Assembly (NCBI GenBank): GCA_016125005.1
Contig: WGMQ01000020.1
Coordinates: forward strand, 62,001-126,000
Reading direction: 5' to 3'
Origin: a bacterium
GTDB lineage: Bacteria; Sumerlaeota; Sumerlaeia; SLMS01
DNA length: 64,000 nucleotides
Positions 9,110 to 18,802 of the stretch are shown one piece after another (position 1 is the first letter of the stretch; each line of letters begins with the position of its first letter). The notes beneath the pieces were generated by a model. That model made no database searches and was not told the origin of the DNA. It saw only the letters and a list, made by a program, of their open reading frames with translations. The translations under genes and the position numbers were made by a program.

Positions 9110-10543
9110 ATGATGAGCGCACCGCGCAGCCAGATGCCGTGGCGAATCCTGGTGCTCGACGACGAGCCAACAACTTTGGCCATGCTTTCCAACGTTTTGA
9201 CCAATGATGGATGGCAGACCCTTCCCGCCCGAAATACCCGCGATGCATCCAGCCACCTGGCCTCAGTGGTCCCGGATGCTGCGATTGTGGACGTGTTTTT
9301 GGGCGGAGAGGACGGCCTTGAATACGTCACTTCCCTTCGCCAGCGCTTCCCCAACATGGGGATCGTGGTTATCTCTCTCGAAGACACGGAAAGCCTCGCC
9401 CAGAAGGCTATTGCCAGCGGGGCCGACTACTTCCTTTCCAAGCCGATCGCCCCCACGGCTCTCAATCTGACGCTAAACAAAGTGCGAGAGCTTCGCATAC
9501 ACCGGCAGCGCACGACGGATCTGGAAAAGGAATTGAAGAAGCGAAATGAAGACATCCTTTTCCCGGAGATCCTGACTCACTCCGACTCGATGAAGTCGGT
9601 CCTACGGCTGATCGAGAAGGTGGGTTCACGCGATCTTTCTGTCCTGATCTTTGGAGAAAGCGGGACAGGCAAGGAACTCGTTGCACGCGCTTTGCACCAA
9701 ACCAGTAGCCGTTCCGCTGGTCGCTTCGTGGAGCTAAATTGCGCGGCATTACCCGCCAATCTTGTCGAAAGCGAGCTGTTCGGCCACGAGAAGGGGGCGT
9801 TCACTGGAGCCCTGACAGCGCGGGCTGGGCGCATCGAACTGGCCCATAGAGGAACCCTGTTTCTTGACGAAATTGGCGAGCTGCCGCTGGAGATCCAGCC
9901 AAAGCTGCTCCGGGCCCTTCAGGAAAAGAAGGTCACACGGGTGGGCGGCAAGACCGACATTGAGTGCGATTTCCGTCTCATCAGTGCGACGCACCGCGAT
10001 CTGCTTCAGGAGGTTCGCAAGGGGACTTTCCGTGAGGATCTTTTCTACCGCATCGCGGTTTTTCCCGTCAAACTGCCGCCGCTTCGGGACCGACTTGAGG
10101 ACCTGGAACTCCTGCTATTCCACTTTCTGGAGCAGGAGGGGGTTCGTAACGCCCGTCTCACGTCCGAGGCCCAGCTTCTTCTGGGCGGCTACCAGTGGCC
10201 GGGAAACGTTCGCGAGCTAAAGAACTTTGCGCAGGCCGCGACGCTGTACTCTGAGCGCGGCATCATCGACGAATTTGTCGTCCGGCAATACTTCGGGACG
10301 CGACTGAACGATGGTCCGGGACTTCGTCCAGCCCCGAACTTGTACTCGGGGGGAATACAGACCCCGCTGCCATCGGGTCGTCCGGTCAAGAAGCTGGAGG
10401 ATCTGGAGCGCCAGGAGATCCTCTATGCGCTCCGTACCTATCGAGGCAATGTGCCCGAGGCGGCTCTGGCATTGGGCATGGGTCGTGCAACCCTGTACAA
10501 GTACATCAAGAAGAACGAGATCAAACTGAGCCAGTTTGAGTAG
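9110..10543 (+). CDS. NtrC-family sigma-54-dependent response regulator
   Basis: A cytoplasmic transcription activator of 477 aa. Residues 10-125 are a receiver domain (VLDDE acidic pocket, phosphoacceptor Asp61 in AAIVDVFL, KPIA lysine). Then comes an intact sigma-54 AAA+ domain: Walker A GESGTGKE, sigma-54 contact loop GAFTGA, Walker B TLFLDEIG. It ends in a Fis-type helix-turn-helix (LALGMGRATLYKYIKK). An in-frame extension back to 8963 is possible, but the ATG at 9110 has a GGGAG ribosome-binding site 8 bases upstream and begins right before the receiver fold. The histidine kinase gene follows after 31 bases, so the two probably form a cognate pair. Target promoters are unknown. Confidence 0.92.
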   Translation: MMSAPRSQMPWRILVLDDEPTTLAMLSNVLTNDGWQTLPARNTRDASSHLASVVPDAAIVDVFLGGEDGLEYVTSLRQRFPNMGIVVISLEDTESLAQKAIASGADYFLSKPIAPTALNLTLNKVRELRIHRQRTTDLEKELKKRNEDILFPEILTHSDSMKSVLRLIEKVGSRDLSVLIFGESGTGKELVARALHQTSSRSAGRFVELNCAALPANLVESELFGHEKGAFTGALTARAGRIELAHRGTLFLDEIGELPLEIQPKLLRALQEKKVTRVGGKTDIECDFRLISATHRDLLQEVRKGTFREDLFYRIAVFPVKLPPLRDRLEDLELLLFHFLEQEGVRNARLTSEAQLLLGGYQWPGNVRELKNFAQAATLYSERGIIDEFVVRQYFGTRLNDGPGLRPAPNLYSGGIQTPLPSGRPVKKLEDLERQEILYALRTYRGNVPEAALALGMGRATLYKYIKKNEIKLSQFE

Positions 10544-10574
10544 GCGGCGATCTCGATCGCTGGAGGCTTGATCC

Positions 10575-13205
10575 ATGGAGAGTGGTTCCTACTCGTCAAT
10601 TCCGTCGAACGTGCGGCTCTGGCGCGCGACGACAGAGGCGATTCAGCATCTCATTGCCCTGAGGGGGGAACAGGATCTCTCCCGGGAGGTGGTGGGCGCG
10701 CTCGGCGCGGTCGCTAAGGCCGCCGCTGCGGATCGGGTTGTGCTGTTCGAGAACGCGTTCGACATGAAGACCGGTGATCTGCTGACCCGGATCACCTTCG
10801 AGTGGACCAGGGAATCGGTGCGCCCTTCGCCCCGCATGTCCGTTCCCGGGGAGGATTGGACGCTGCGTGATGCGTTCCGCCTTTGGCACAATCAGCTCGT
10901 GCGCGGAGGGTCCGCCCAGGATGATTCGCTGGCTGCGCAGCTGGTTCTCGGGTGCGATGGACCCGCTCGGCTCTGCGCGTTGCCGTTGCTGATGGACGGC
11001 TTTCTATGGGGGGTCCTGCGGATCGATCGATTCAGCGAGGGGAAGCCTTTCGACGCAGAGGAATTGGCCGTCCTCGCATCCTTCGGGGCCGGGTTGGCAA
11101 ACACCCTATTGCGTGATCGGGCACAGCAGGAACTCAAACGCTCGAACGCCATGTTCGCGGAACTCAACCGGCAGCTTGAGGAGGCGAATCACCACGCCAC
11201 CGAGTTGGCCAAGCAGGCTCAGGCGGCTGCGCAGGCGAAGAGCCGGTTTCTGGCCAACATGAGTCATGAGATTCGGACCCCCCTCAACGGGATCATCGGA
11301 ATGACCGATCTCCTTCTGGATACGTCGCTGGATACTCGTCAGCGAGAGTTCACCCAAACAGTCCGAATGTGTGGCGAAAATCTTCTGATGTTGATTAATG
11401 ACATCCTCGACCTATCCAAGATTGAGAGCGGGAAACTGGAGTTGGAAGAGTCCGAGTTCCTTCTGCGCCTCTGTTTGGAGGAAGCGGTGGACATGCTCGC
11501 CGCCCAGGCCCAGCGCAAGAAACTGACGCTCGCGCTGCGGATCGATCCCAACGTGCCGGAGCGGGTGCTGGGCGATCGCGCGCGCCTCCAGCAAGTCCTC
11601 ATCAACCTGTTAAGCAATGCCGTCAAGTTCACGGAAACGGGATCAGTGGTGATGAGGGTGGCACTGACCGCCTTGGAAGGGACCCGAACCACGCTGCGCT
11701 TCGAGGTCGAGGACACCGGCATTGGGATTCCAAAAGAAGGAATCGCCCGGCTTTTCCAGCCCTTTACGCAACTCGATGCATCGATCGTACGGAAGTACGG
11801 AGGCACGGGACTTGGTCTCGCGATTAGTCGCTTGCTGGTGGAAGCGATGGGGAGTCGGATCGAGCTGGAGTCGGAAGAGGGAAAGGGATCGAGGTTTCAC
11901 TTCGCCGCCACCTTTGTCGCCCTCGGCGATCACACGGCCAGCACGACACGCATTCGAAGAATGACGCTGCGTGGCATGGCAATGCTTGTCGTTGATCCGT
12001 CGCCCATCACACGGTCCATCCTGGTCGAGCAGCTGGAGATTTGGGGAATCAGAGCCAAGGGGGTCGCCGCGCTGGAGGAGATTCCCCCGCTGGTGGATCA
12101 CAGCTTCCAGCCGCGCCTCACACTGGTGGATTCGGGGACTCCACACCTTCGCCTTGCTCTCGAGAACGGACAGCTATCTCGCCTCGGTGCGCTGCTGCTT
12201 ATCACGTCCATCACCGATCGCTCGGTGGCGAATGAGTATCTCGCGCTCGGCTTCCGCAACTACCTCACAAAGCCCGTTCGACGAAACATCCTGCAGGACA
12301 TGATCCATGAGGCCCTCTTCACCGAGGGCGATGGTAATCATGCGCCACCGAAGAGTGCGCGAAATCCCGCAGAGACGGCGCCCTCCCGTCCTCCTCGTGA
12401 GTGTCGAATCCTCCTGGTCGAGGACGACCTGGTGAATCAACGGGTCGCGTCGCTGCTTCTGGCCAAGGCCGGTTATCGGGCCGATTTGGCGAACAACGGG
12501 CAGGAGGCTGTGGAGGCGGTGAAGCGACAGCCTTATGATCTGATCCTGATGGACTGTCAGATGCCCGTCATGGACGGCTTCACGGCTACCCGGGGGATTC
12601 GGGAACTTGGCTCGCCGCACGGTGTCCGCCCCACGATCATCGCGATGACGGCGAACGCCATGCAGGGCGATCGCGAACGCTGTATAGACGCGGGAATGGA
12701 TGACTACATCCGCAAGCCGGTGCAGGCCAAGCAGCTGTACGACACACTGGCGGAGCATGTGGCCGTATTGCCAGAGGCCGCGCCATCGCCGGCTCCCGTG
12801 ACCGGCGAACGCATTCCGTCACCTTCCGGCGCGGCCGACGACGAGCCACTCTTCGATCCGGAACCACTCCGGACATTGGCAGGACTTGTGGGCGAGACCG
12901 ATAGCGGCCTTGTGAGGGATCTGCTTCGGTCCTTCATCGCGGAGTTCGAACCGGTCATTGCGGAAATGAACGCTGCTGCCTCCTCCGGCGATTGGGACAC
13001 ACCAAGAGGGCTGGCCCATACGTGGGAAAGTCGCAGCGGTAACATCGGCGCGCGCCGGGTTCAGGCGCTCTGTCACCTGATCCAAACCGACGTGAGGAGC
13101 GGCAAGACGGCGAGGATACCATCGCTGGTGGAGAACCTCGCAGAGGCCTATCGCCAGACGTGCCCGGTGCTGTTCGAAGCCTATCCCGACGCCAGCGGTC
13201 TATGA
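10575..13205 (+). CDS. Hybrid sensor histidine kinase (GAF-HisKA-HATPase-REC-REC-Hpt)
   Basis: An 876-aa soluble phosphorelay kinase; no membrane segment was seen. Residues 20-180 form a GAF-like sensor, followed by a short coiled coil and a HisKA domain with [10 protein letters not shown] (phosphorylated His231). The HATPase follows (N box [24 protein letters not shown]). Receiver 1 (about 470-585) is diverged but keeps an Asp in TLVDSG and TKPV. Receiver 2 (about 610-730) is canonical ([18 protein letters not shown]). The C-terminal Hpt-like domain has [13 protein letters not shown] where AHTLKGSSGNLGA is usual, so the His is kept but the LKGSS context is altered. The ribosome-binding site CTGGAGG precedes the start. 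The 3' end overlaps the opposing regulator gene by 6 bases. Confidence 0.92.
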   Translation: MESGSYSSIPSNVRLWRATTEAIQHLIALRGEQDLSREVVGALGAVAKAAAADRVVLFENAFDMKTGDLLTRITFEWTRESVRPSPRMSVPGEDWTLRDAFRLWHNQLVRGGSAQDDSLAAQLVLGCDGPARLCALPLLMDGFLWGVLRIDRFSEGKPFDAEELAVLASFGAGLANTLLRDRAQQELKRSNAMFAELNRQLEEANHHATELAKQAQAAAQAKSRFLANMSHEIRTPLNGIIGMTDLLLDTSLDTRQREFTQTVRMCGENLLMLINDILDLSKIESGKLELEESEFLLRLCLEEAVDMLAAQAQRKKLTLALRIDPNVPERVLGDRARLQQVLINLLSNAVKFTETGSVVMRVALTALEGTRTTLRFEVEDTGIGIPKEGIARLFQPFTQLDASIVRKYGGTGLGLAISRLLVEAMGSRIELESEEGKGSRFHFAATFVALGDHTASTTRIRRMTLRGMAMLVVDPSPITRSILVEQLEIWGIRAKGVAALEEIPPLVDHSFQPRLTLVDSGTPHLRLALENGQLSRLGALLLITSITDRSVANEYLALGFRNYLTKPVRRNILQDMIHEALFTEGDGNHAPPKSARNPAETAPSRPPRECRILLVEDDLVNQRVASLLLAKAGYRADLANNGQEAVEAVKRQPYDLILMDCQMPVMDGFTATRGIRELGSPHGVRPTIIAMTANAMQGDRERCIDAGMDDYIRKPVQAKQLYDTLAEHVAVLPEAAPSPAPVTGERIPSPSGAADDEPLFDPEPLRTLAGLVGETDSGLVRDLLRSFIAEFEPVIAEMNAAASSGDWDTPRGLAHTWESRSGNIGARRVQALCHLIQTDVRSGKTARIPSLVENLAEAYRQTCPVLFEAYPDASGL

Positions 13206-14498
13206 CTTCATCGTCTTCCAGACCTGTTGCTTGCGATAGATCGTGGCGGGGCTGATCTCGAGCAGCCGTGCCGCGTGGAGCACATTACCATCGCAGACCT
13301 TCAGCGCCTTCTCGATTTCCTCGCGCTCGATTTGCCACAGAGGGCGGATTGAGCCGGAGGCGGCCAATCCACGGAGCGGAGCAGCCCCATCTCCCTTGGC
13401 CTTGGTGCCAGCAGCTGCGACGGCCTTTGGCAGCATCTCGAGGGTGACAAGACGTCCTTCGTATCGCTGAATCGCAGCCCGAAGGGTGGCATCCAGTTCG
13501 TCGCGATTCTCCGGCCATCCATAGTTCACGAAGGCCACCTGTGCCTCATCATCGAGGCCACTGAAGGAACGACCGACCTCCTTCGACAAGGCACTAATCA
13601 GATGGTCGGCCAGGTCGAGCACGTCCTCTCCGCGCTCGCGGAGCGGCGGCAGTTCGACGCGGGATACCTCGAGCATCAAAGTCAGGTCGCGATCAAGCAT
13701 GCCTGCGGCGGGATCCGCGGCGGTGCTGGCGAGGATGCGTGCATCAAGCGGCTCGCCTTCGATGCCTTCTCCGCGGAGGAACGACTTGAGTGCAGCGGCG
13801 GTATCGGGGGGCAGGCCCTCGATTGACTCGATATATACACTACCTGAAGCAGCCTCGCGGATGGCCGTCGCGAGGCCGGAGGGCTGGAGTGCCGCACCTT
13901 TGACTGCAATGAAGGGACGTGTTGAACGAGGGCTGTCGTCGTGGATGGCTCGGGCAGCGGCCGCGACCTCCGTGCCCTTCTCCCCCGCCAGCAATGCGGG
14001 GGAAGCACCCATGCCGACAGAGCGAATCTGTCTATACAGTCGCTGCATGGCGGGCGACGAACCCATCAAACCGCGTAACCGGGTCCGTTCGTACTGGTTC
14101 TTGTAGTCGTCTAGTTCGGCGATGATGCGGTGGCGCTCAACCGCGTTGCGGACCATGATGCGGACGCGCTCGAAATCGAGTGGCTTGGTCAGGAAGTCAT
14201 AGGCGCCCTCGCGCATGGCATCGACCGCGAGATCGACGGAGCCGTGGGCGGTCATTACAATCACGGTCACAGGGAAACCGCGACTGCTCACGTCCTTGAG
14301 GATCTCCATGCCGCTGATATCCGGAAGCTTCATGTCGAGCAGCATGATGGACGGCGGGGCATCGAGAATCATCTGGAGGGCGAGGCGCCCGGTGCCAGCG
14401 ATACGAATTTCCGCCTCGACGGGCTTGAGCACCGCCTGCAGGATGCGAATGAGCTGGGGATCGTCATCAACGATCAAGACATTGAGTTTCTTGGCCAC
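13200..14498 (-). CDS. Response regulator, NtrC-like, with degenerate AAA+ domain
   Basis: 432 aa. The receiver domain is intact (LIVDDDP, phosphoacceptor Asp55 in [13 protein letters not shown] lysine). The region corresponding to the sigma-54 AAA+ domain is collapsed: Walker A reads [11 protein letters not shown] in place of GESGTGKELVA, the GAFTGA loop is missing, and Walker B reads [10 protein letters not shown] in place of GTLFLDEIG. The lid motif [13 protein letters not shown] and the C-terminal Fis helix-turn-helix ([16 protein letters not shown]) remain. It is therefore probably a phosphorylation-controlled DNA-binding protein that cannot remodel sigma-54 polymerase. It lies 17 bases after the sugar transferase and is likely the last gene of the exopolysaccharide operon, so feedback control of that operon is an attractive inference. 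Confidence 0.88.
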   Translation of the reverse strand: MAKKLNVLIVDDDPQLIRILQAVLKPVEAEIRIAGTGRLALQMILDAPPSIMLLDMKLPDISGMEILKDVSSRGFPVTVIVMTAHGSVDLAVDAMREGAYDFLTKPLDFERVRIMVRNAVERHRIIAELDDYKNQYERTRLRGLMGSSPAMQRLYRQIRSVGMGASPALLAGEKGTEVAAAARAIHDDSPRSTRPFIAVKGAALQPSGLATAIREAASGSVYIESIEGLPPDTAAALKSFLRGEGIEGEPLDARILASTAADPAAGMLDRDLTLMLEVSRVELPPLRERGEDVLDLADHLISALSKEVGRSFSGLDDEAQVAFVNYGWPENRDELDATLRAAIQRYEGRLVTLEMLPKAVAAAGTKAKGDGAAPLRGLAASGSIRPLWQIEREEIEKALKVCDGNVLHAARLLEISPATIYRKQQVWKTMKS

Positions 14499-14515
14499 GG
14501 TGGCACCTCGTCCTG

Positions 14516-15298
14516 TTAGAATGCGCCTTCGCCCTTCAGCACAGCGGGAACAGTTCGGTAAATCAGATACATGTCGTAGAAGATATTCTGGCGCAGGATA
14601 TAGTCGACATCGAGCTTCACCTGATCCTTGAAACCAATGCTGCTACGACCGCTGACCTGCCAGATGCACGTCAGGCCAGGGATGACGGCGAGGCGCTTCC
14701 ATGCCTCGACCTGATATTGCACCACTTCGCCCGGCACAGGAGGACGCGGACCAACCACAGACATGTCGCCGCGCAATACGTTGTAAAACTGGGGAAGCTC
14801 GTCTACACTGAACTTCCGGATGATGCGTCCCACCTTGGTCACTCGCGGGTCGTTCTTCATCTTGAAGATGACCCCCTGGCCCGATTCGTTCTGGGCCATG
14901 AGCTGAGCCTTGAGTGCCTCTGCGTTTGGCACCATCGAACGGAATTTGAAGAAGGGGAACTCGCGCCCACCCACGCCGACTCGGCGCTGCGAGAAAAAGA
15001 TCGGCCCCTTGGACTCGAAGCGAATCGCCAATGCGGTTCCTATGAAGACCGGAGAAAGGGCGAGAATCGCGGATGCGGAGAAGACGACGTCGAGGATCCG
15101 CTTCATCAGGCGTCCGGAAGCGGAATGCATGCTGAAGTAATAAAGCACGGGATGCCGGAAGCGTAGTCGCATCCGGTACCACTCCGGGTCCACTTCGCCG
15201 GTGACGGGATTGCACAATTCGGCAAAGACGCGAGGGGTGAACTCGAGCCCTTCCTCGCCCTGGTCGAGCAGCTTGCCGGATGCTGGTGCGGTCGCCAT
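14516..15298 (-). CDS. Undecaprenyl-phosphate sugar-1-phosphate transferase (priming enzyme)
   Basis: A 260-aa bacterial sugar transferase that would load the first sugar-1-phosphate onto undecaprenyl phosphate for exopolysaccharide assembly. One hydrophobic segment follows RLMKRILDVVFSASAILAL. The catalytic domain shows FFSQRRVGVGGREFPFFKFRSM, with the family's KFRSM motif, then SVDELPQFYNVLRGDMSVVG, PRPPVPGE and PGLTCIWQVSGRS. It is a short WcaJ/PglC-type form without the long multi-membrane N-terminus. An upstream ATG (15436) is in frame, but the ATG at 15298 has a GAGGTG ribosome-binding site and starts 5 bases after the stop of the WecG gene. Sugar specificity cannot be read from sequence. 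Confidence 0.93.
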   Translation of the reverse strand: MATAPASGKLLDQGEEGLEFTPRVFAELCNPVTGEVDPEWYRMRLRFRHPVLYYFSMHSASGRLMKRILDVVFSASAILALSPVFIGTALAIRFESKGPIFFSQRRVGVGGREFPFFKFRSMVPNAEALKAQLMAQNESGQGVIFKMKNDPRVTKVGRIIRKFSVDELPQFYNVLRGDMSVVGPRPPVPGEVVQYQVEAWKRLAVIPGLTCIWQVSGRSSIGFKDQVKLDVDYILRQNIFYDMYLIYRTVPAVLKGEGAF

Positions 15299-15303
15299 TG
15301 ACT

Positions 15304-16512
15304 TCACCTCGCCTGTTGGAGAGTTCGGGTGTTGCGATTGCGGTTCCACTGTCGGACACGCCAGAGAAACAACGGGTTGCCGATGATATACCGGCGCCAC
15401 ATGCGCCCCGGTTCCTGGAGCAAACGGAAGACCCATTCCAAGCCCGTTTGACGCATCCAGAGTGGCGCCCGGCGATTCTTCTCGCCGAGGAAATCCAGCA
15501 GCCCGCCCATCGATAATACCAGCGGCACACGAAGACGGTCCACGTTGCGAAAGACGAAGAGTTCCTGACGCGGCGTCCCCATGCCGATCACAAGAGCCAT
15601 GGCACCGGAATCGTTGATTTCGCGGCAGAGCGCGTCCTCGTCCTCCGGCTTGAAGTAACCATCGCGCATCCCCGCAATGGAAAGACCGGGGTGCTTGGCG
15701 CGGATGTTTGCCGAGGCACGATCAAGGATCTCGCTCGTCGCACCCAGCAGGAAGATCGGCCACTGCTCGCTGGCCAGCGACTCGGCCAGGTGGGGAAAGA
15801 GGTCTGTGCCGTTGAGATTTCGCCGCAGCGCACCACCGCTCATTTGCAGGGCCAGCTTCACGCCGATTCCATCGGGCAGAACTAACTCCGCCGCACGAAG
15901 CGCCTTCATGTACTCGGGGCGCTCAATGGCGAGGTTGAAGTTGTTCGCATTGACGAAGCAAACATGCACGGGAGGGGCGGGGTCCGGACTCCCTTCGCCC
16001 TTCAGGAGTTGCACCAGCAGGTTGGGGTGCGAGCGCACCAGTTGTGCGATGGTGCGAAGCACCAGCGGGGTTTCCGAATTGTTCACGACGACATCGAACA
16101 GATTGAAATGGTCCGCGATCGCAATGCCCCGTTCCTGGCGGCGATCAATGACGGAGGACCAGATACTCCTCAATAGGAGGCTGAGGTCCGCTTTGGGTCC
16201 TACCTTCGCTGTATAGATGCGATCCCATTCCTCTGCGGGAATCTCCAGATTCATCTTCTCCGACAACCGAGCATCATTGAGGTGACCCGGCAGGATCGTC
16301 ACACCGCCGAGCACGGCACCGGTTGAAGGACCCAGCAGGTTCAACTTCCGCGTCAGGATCCCGGACCCAGCTCCGCGAAGTCGCCGGCGACCAAGCAACA
16401 GCCCGAGCACCCACACCGCTGCCGCAGTCGCAGGCGAGCAGACGGCTCCGGCGAGGAGCCATGCGCGGGCAAGTGCGCCGAGCTTGGTGGGTCGAGCGAC
16501 GGGACTGGTCAC
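15304..16512 (-). CDS. WecG/TagA/CpsF-family glycosyltransferase with an extra N-terminal region
   Basis: 402 aa starting at a GTG that overlaps the previous stop as GTGA; an upstream in-frame start would run deep into the previous gene. Residues ~170-400 match the WecG/TagA family: VCFVNANNFNLA, then VLPDGIGVKLA, LNGTDLFPHL, PIFLLGATSEI, VIGMGTPRQELF and MGGLLDFLGEKNRRAP. The family adds the second sugar to a lipid-linked primer. Residues 10-35 contain a hydrophobic segment. Residues 45-165 are extra relative to the family's usual ~250 aa; DLSLLLRSIWSSVI weakly resembles the closing segment of sugar transferases. The priming enzyme is the next gene, consistent with consecutive steps. Confidence 0.88.
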   Translation of the reverse strand: MTSPVARPTKLGALARAWLLAGAVCSPATAAAVWVLGLLLGRRRLRGAGSGILTRKLNLLGPSTGAVLGGVTILPGHLNDARLSEKMNLEIPAEEWDRIYTAKVGPKADLSLLLRSIWSSVIDRRQERGIAIADHFNLFDVVVNNSETPLVLRTIAQLVRSHPNLLVQLLKGEGSPDPAPPVHVCFVNANNFNLAIERPEYMKALRAAELVLPDGIGVKLALQMSGGALRRNLNGTDLFPHLAESLASEQWPIFLLGATSEILDRASANIRAKHPGLSIAGMRDGYFKPEDEDALCREINDSGAMALVIGMGTPRQELFVFRNVDRLRVPLVLSMGGLLDFLGEKNRRAPLWMRQTGLEWVFRLLQEPGRMWRRYIIGNPLFLWRVRQWNRNRNTRTLQQAR

Positions 16513-17609
16513 TGGCTGCCCGCCCCGATGCCGGATCGACCGTGCGCGGCGATGTGAAAGAACTGGGTCACGGGCTTGGAATAGACACTGGTGGCGACTC
16601 GGGCCACGCGGGCGGCCCAATGCGACAGGGATAGGCCATGCTCGACCTTGTGGCGGGCACTCCTGCCGAGCGCCGCCGCATCTTCCGGGGCGGCAAGCAG
16701 GCGACGCAGGACACCGCGGGCCGTGCCAAAGTCGCCGGGTGTGTAAAAGACTCCCTCGTGCTCGTCGGCGACCAAGTGCTCAAGGCCCCACGTCCGAGCC
16801 GCGACGATTGGAGCACCACATGCCATCGCTTCGAGGAGTGCATCGGCACCGGCCCCAGACTCGCGCCCGGACACGGGGATGAGGACCGCCCCGGCGCGCT
16901 GAAGCTCGCCGCGAAGTCCTTCTTCGTCGGTTTTGACAACTTCCCATGAGGTACCGAGGTCAGCGCCGAACGAACCCGCTCGGGTGGAGGACACGACGAC
17001 CTTTCCGCCGACCTCCCGCCCCATCCCGCTCGCGGCCAGCCCGGCCAGATCCATTCCGGTGAAGGCGGGAACCACGACCTGGCGACGATCTTGTGCAGCC
17101 TCACCGGGCGTGAAGAAATCGTGATCGACGCCGGGCGGAATCAGCTCAAGCCGCTCGGCGGGCCAGGAGAGCCTTTCGAGCGCGTAGAGGTGATGCCACG
17201 GATTCTGGAGCACTAAGTGGTCGATGCGTCCCTGATGGTCCTCGAAATCGAGGCGCGACAACTTCGCCAACGATTCCGCGAAGGGAACAACCACGAGCAA
17301 GCGGCAGCAGCTGCCAGCCCGTGGGAGTTCCGGGATGATGTCGAGATTCAGCGCGATCGTTGTCCCGACCCCCGCCGCCGCAATGTCCTTGGCCAAGGCG
17401 CCCGGCGTATAGACGCCTGATAGCGCGGCGTGTTCCGGCGCTCGCGAATCCGTGAAAGAAGCCGGGGAGTAGATGCGAGCGTCCAGCATCCGTGCGAGAC
17501 AGATGGCCGGCTGCCGCGATTGGTGGCCGCCCGATGGCTGGCTGGTCACGATTGCTATGGAACGTGAGCCCATAGGATTGCTAACTCCCTTGGTCATGTC
17601 ATGGGCCAT
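16509..17609 (-). CDS. Family 4 glycosyltransferase
   Basis: 366 aa, GT-B fold. The N-terminal half is short and diverged (SIAIVTSQPSGGHQSRQ). The C-terminal half carries the donor-binding signature as SGRESGAGADALLEAMACG, followed by a GLEHLV strand and an EGVFYTPGDF loop. The usual EPFG core is replaced by ESGAGAD, so it is a distant GT4 member. ATG 17609 is chosen because GGAGGG lies 8 bases upstream; a later ATG at 17573 is possible. It is one of five consecutive GT4 genes in the exopolysaccharide operon; donor and acceptor sugars are unknown. A GTATAGAC copy lies inside the gene as GVYTPG. Confidence 0.8.
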   Translation of the reverse strand: MAHDMTKGVSNPMGSRSIAIVTSQPSGGHQSRQPAICLARMLDARIYSPASFTDSRAPEHAALSGVYTPGALAKDIAAAGVGTTIALNLDIIPELPRAGSCCRLLVVVPFAESLAKLSRLDFEDHQGRIDHLVLQNPWHHLYALERLSWPAERLELIPPGVDHDFFTPGEAAQDRRQVVVPAFTGMDLAGLAASGMGREVGGKVVVSSTRAGSFGADLGTSWEVVKTDEEGLRGELQRAGAVLIPVSGRESGAGADALLEAMACGAPIVAARTWGLEHLVADEHEGVFYTPGDFGTARGVLRRLLAAPEDAAALGRSARHKVEHGLSLSHWAARVARVATSVYSKPVTQFFHIAAHGRSGIGAGSQ

Positions 17610-17659
17610 GCTATCAACCCTCCATTTCCTGCGCAAGTCCAGCACTGCAATAGAACGGA

Positions 17660-18802
17660 CTATTTTGCAGCAGTCTCCAGGACCGATAGTGTGGTGGCTG
17701 CGGTCCTGGCCCAGTTGAACTCTGCGGCCCGGGCGATGCAGCGACGCTCGCATTCCGCCCGATGACTCTCATCGTCAAGCAGCCGCAGCAGCACATCCCT
17801 GATGGCCTCGGGTTGATAGGGATCGAAGGTCGGCGCCGCGTCACCAGCGACTTCCGGCATGGAGGAAAGATTCGAACAAGCCGTAGCAACACCGCAGGCC
17901 ATCGCCTCCAGGATCGGGAGACCAAAACCTTCGTAGAGGGACGGAAAGACGAATAAGTCGGCACCGCGATAGAGCGCGGGAAGATCGGCGGAAGCCACGA
18001 AACCGGGAAACACGATGTCGGCCCGGTACGGCGATTTCTCGGCCGAAGCGTGCACCGCCTCGGCGCCGGACCAGTCGCTGCCGGCCAGCACCAACTTGTG
18101 TGGGAGTCCCGACGCTGACTTCATCTGATTGAAAGCTTCGATCAGTCTGACGTGGTTCTTGCCGGGGTGCTCGAGGCGGGAAGTGTACAGTATATACGGA
18201 CCGTCGATCTTGTAACGAGCCTTGATGTGAGCGCGAGCCTTGTCTCGATCATCGGGGAAGTAGACGCGATGATCCGCGGCGAGGGGCGTCACTGTCACGC
18301 GATCCGGAGGTACTCCGGCGAACTCAATGATATCCCGACGACTACTCTCACTCACAGTCAGGACGTGCGACAGTCGCCGGACCAGGAAAGGCAGCACCGT
18401 GCGAATGTAGAAGATGCGCGCGGGATCATACTTGCCAGTCACATGGATGCTCGAAAAGTCGTGAACGGTGCCAACAGATGGACACGGGAGGCTGATCGTG
18501 GCTCGGCGGTTCGCCGCGGGGAGGAACAGCACCCCGTAGCGATTGCGTCGGCATAACCCCGGGAGGCTGGCCTGATGCCAAAGGATATTCCGAATGGGCG
18601 GACGGAGGGACGTGGGAAAGGTGAGTGGGTTCATGGGGCGACCTGCTTTCGGCAGGAAGACATCGCGCTCGTCCTCGTAAAGCATGAGGTCGATTTCATG
18701 GCTCTGGTCCAGCTGAGCCATCTCCGCCAGAACATTGATGATGTAGCGACTGATGCCTGACTTTCCGCCATCGCCACCAAAGGTGCAGATCCCGATTCTC
18801 AT
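17660..18802 (-). CDS. Family 4 glycosyltransferase
   Basis: 380 aa with a typical retaining GT4 layout. N-terminal MRIGICTFGGDGGKSGISRY has the glycine-rich acceptor loop. The middle contains GTVHDFSSIHV and LTVSESSRRDI. The C-terminal domain has PYILYTSRLEHPGKNH, SLYEGFGLPILEAMACG (E-x7-E motif) and a GDAAPTFDPYQ loop. This arrangement is common among mannosyl- and rhamnosyltransferases, but the sugar is not determinable. The start overlaps the previous stop as ATGA; a 50-base gap separates it from the next GT4. It acts at the cytoplasmic face on the lipid-linked repeat unit. Confidence 0.9.
   Translation of the reverse strand: MRIGICTFGGDGGKSGISRYIINVLAEMAQLDQSHEIDLMLYEDERDVFLPKAGRPMNPLTFPTSLRPPIRNILWHQASLPGLCRRNRYGVLFLPAANRRATISLPCPSVGTVHDFSSIHVTGKYDPARIFYIRTVLPFLVRRLSHVLTVSESSRRDIIEFAGVPPDRVTVTPLAADHRVYFPDDRDKARAHIKARYKIDGPYILYTSRLEHPGKNHVRLIEAFNQMKSASGLPHKLVLAGSDWSGAEAVHASAEKSPYRADIVFPGFVASADLPALYRGADLFVFPSLYEGFGLPILEAMACGVATACSNLSSMPEVAGDAAPTFDPYQPEAIRDVLLRLLDDESHRAECERRCIARAAEFNWARTAATTLSVLETAAK

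Noticed and set aside
18260-18265. Avoidance of the GTAGAC/GTCTAC (AccI-type) site as the cause of GTCTATAC preference
   Set aside because: GTAGAC sites do occur (18260, also near 19722 and 35549), so simple site avoidance does not explain the octamer excess.
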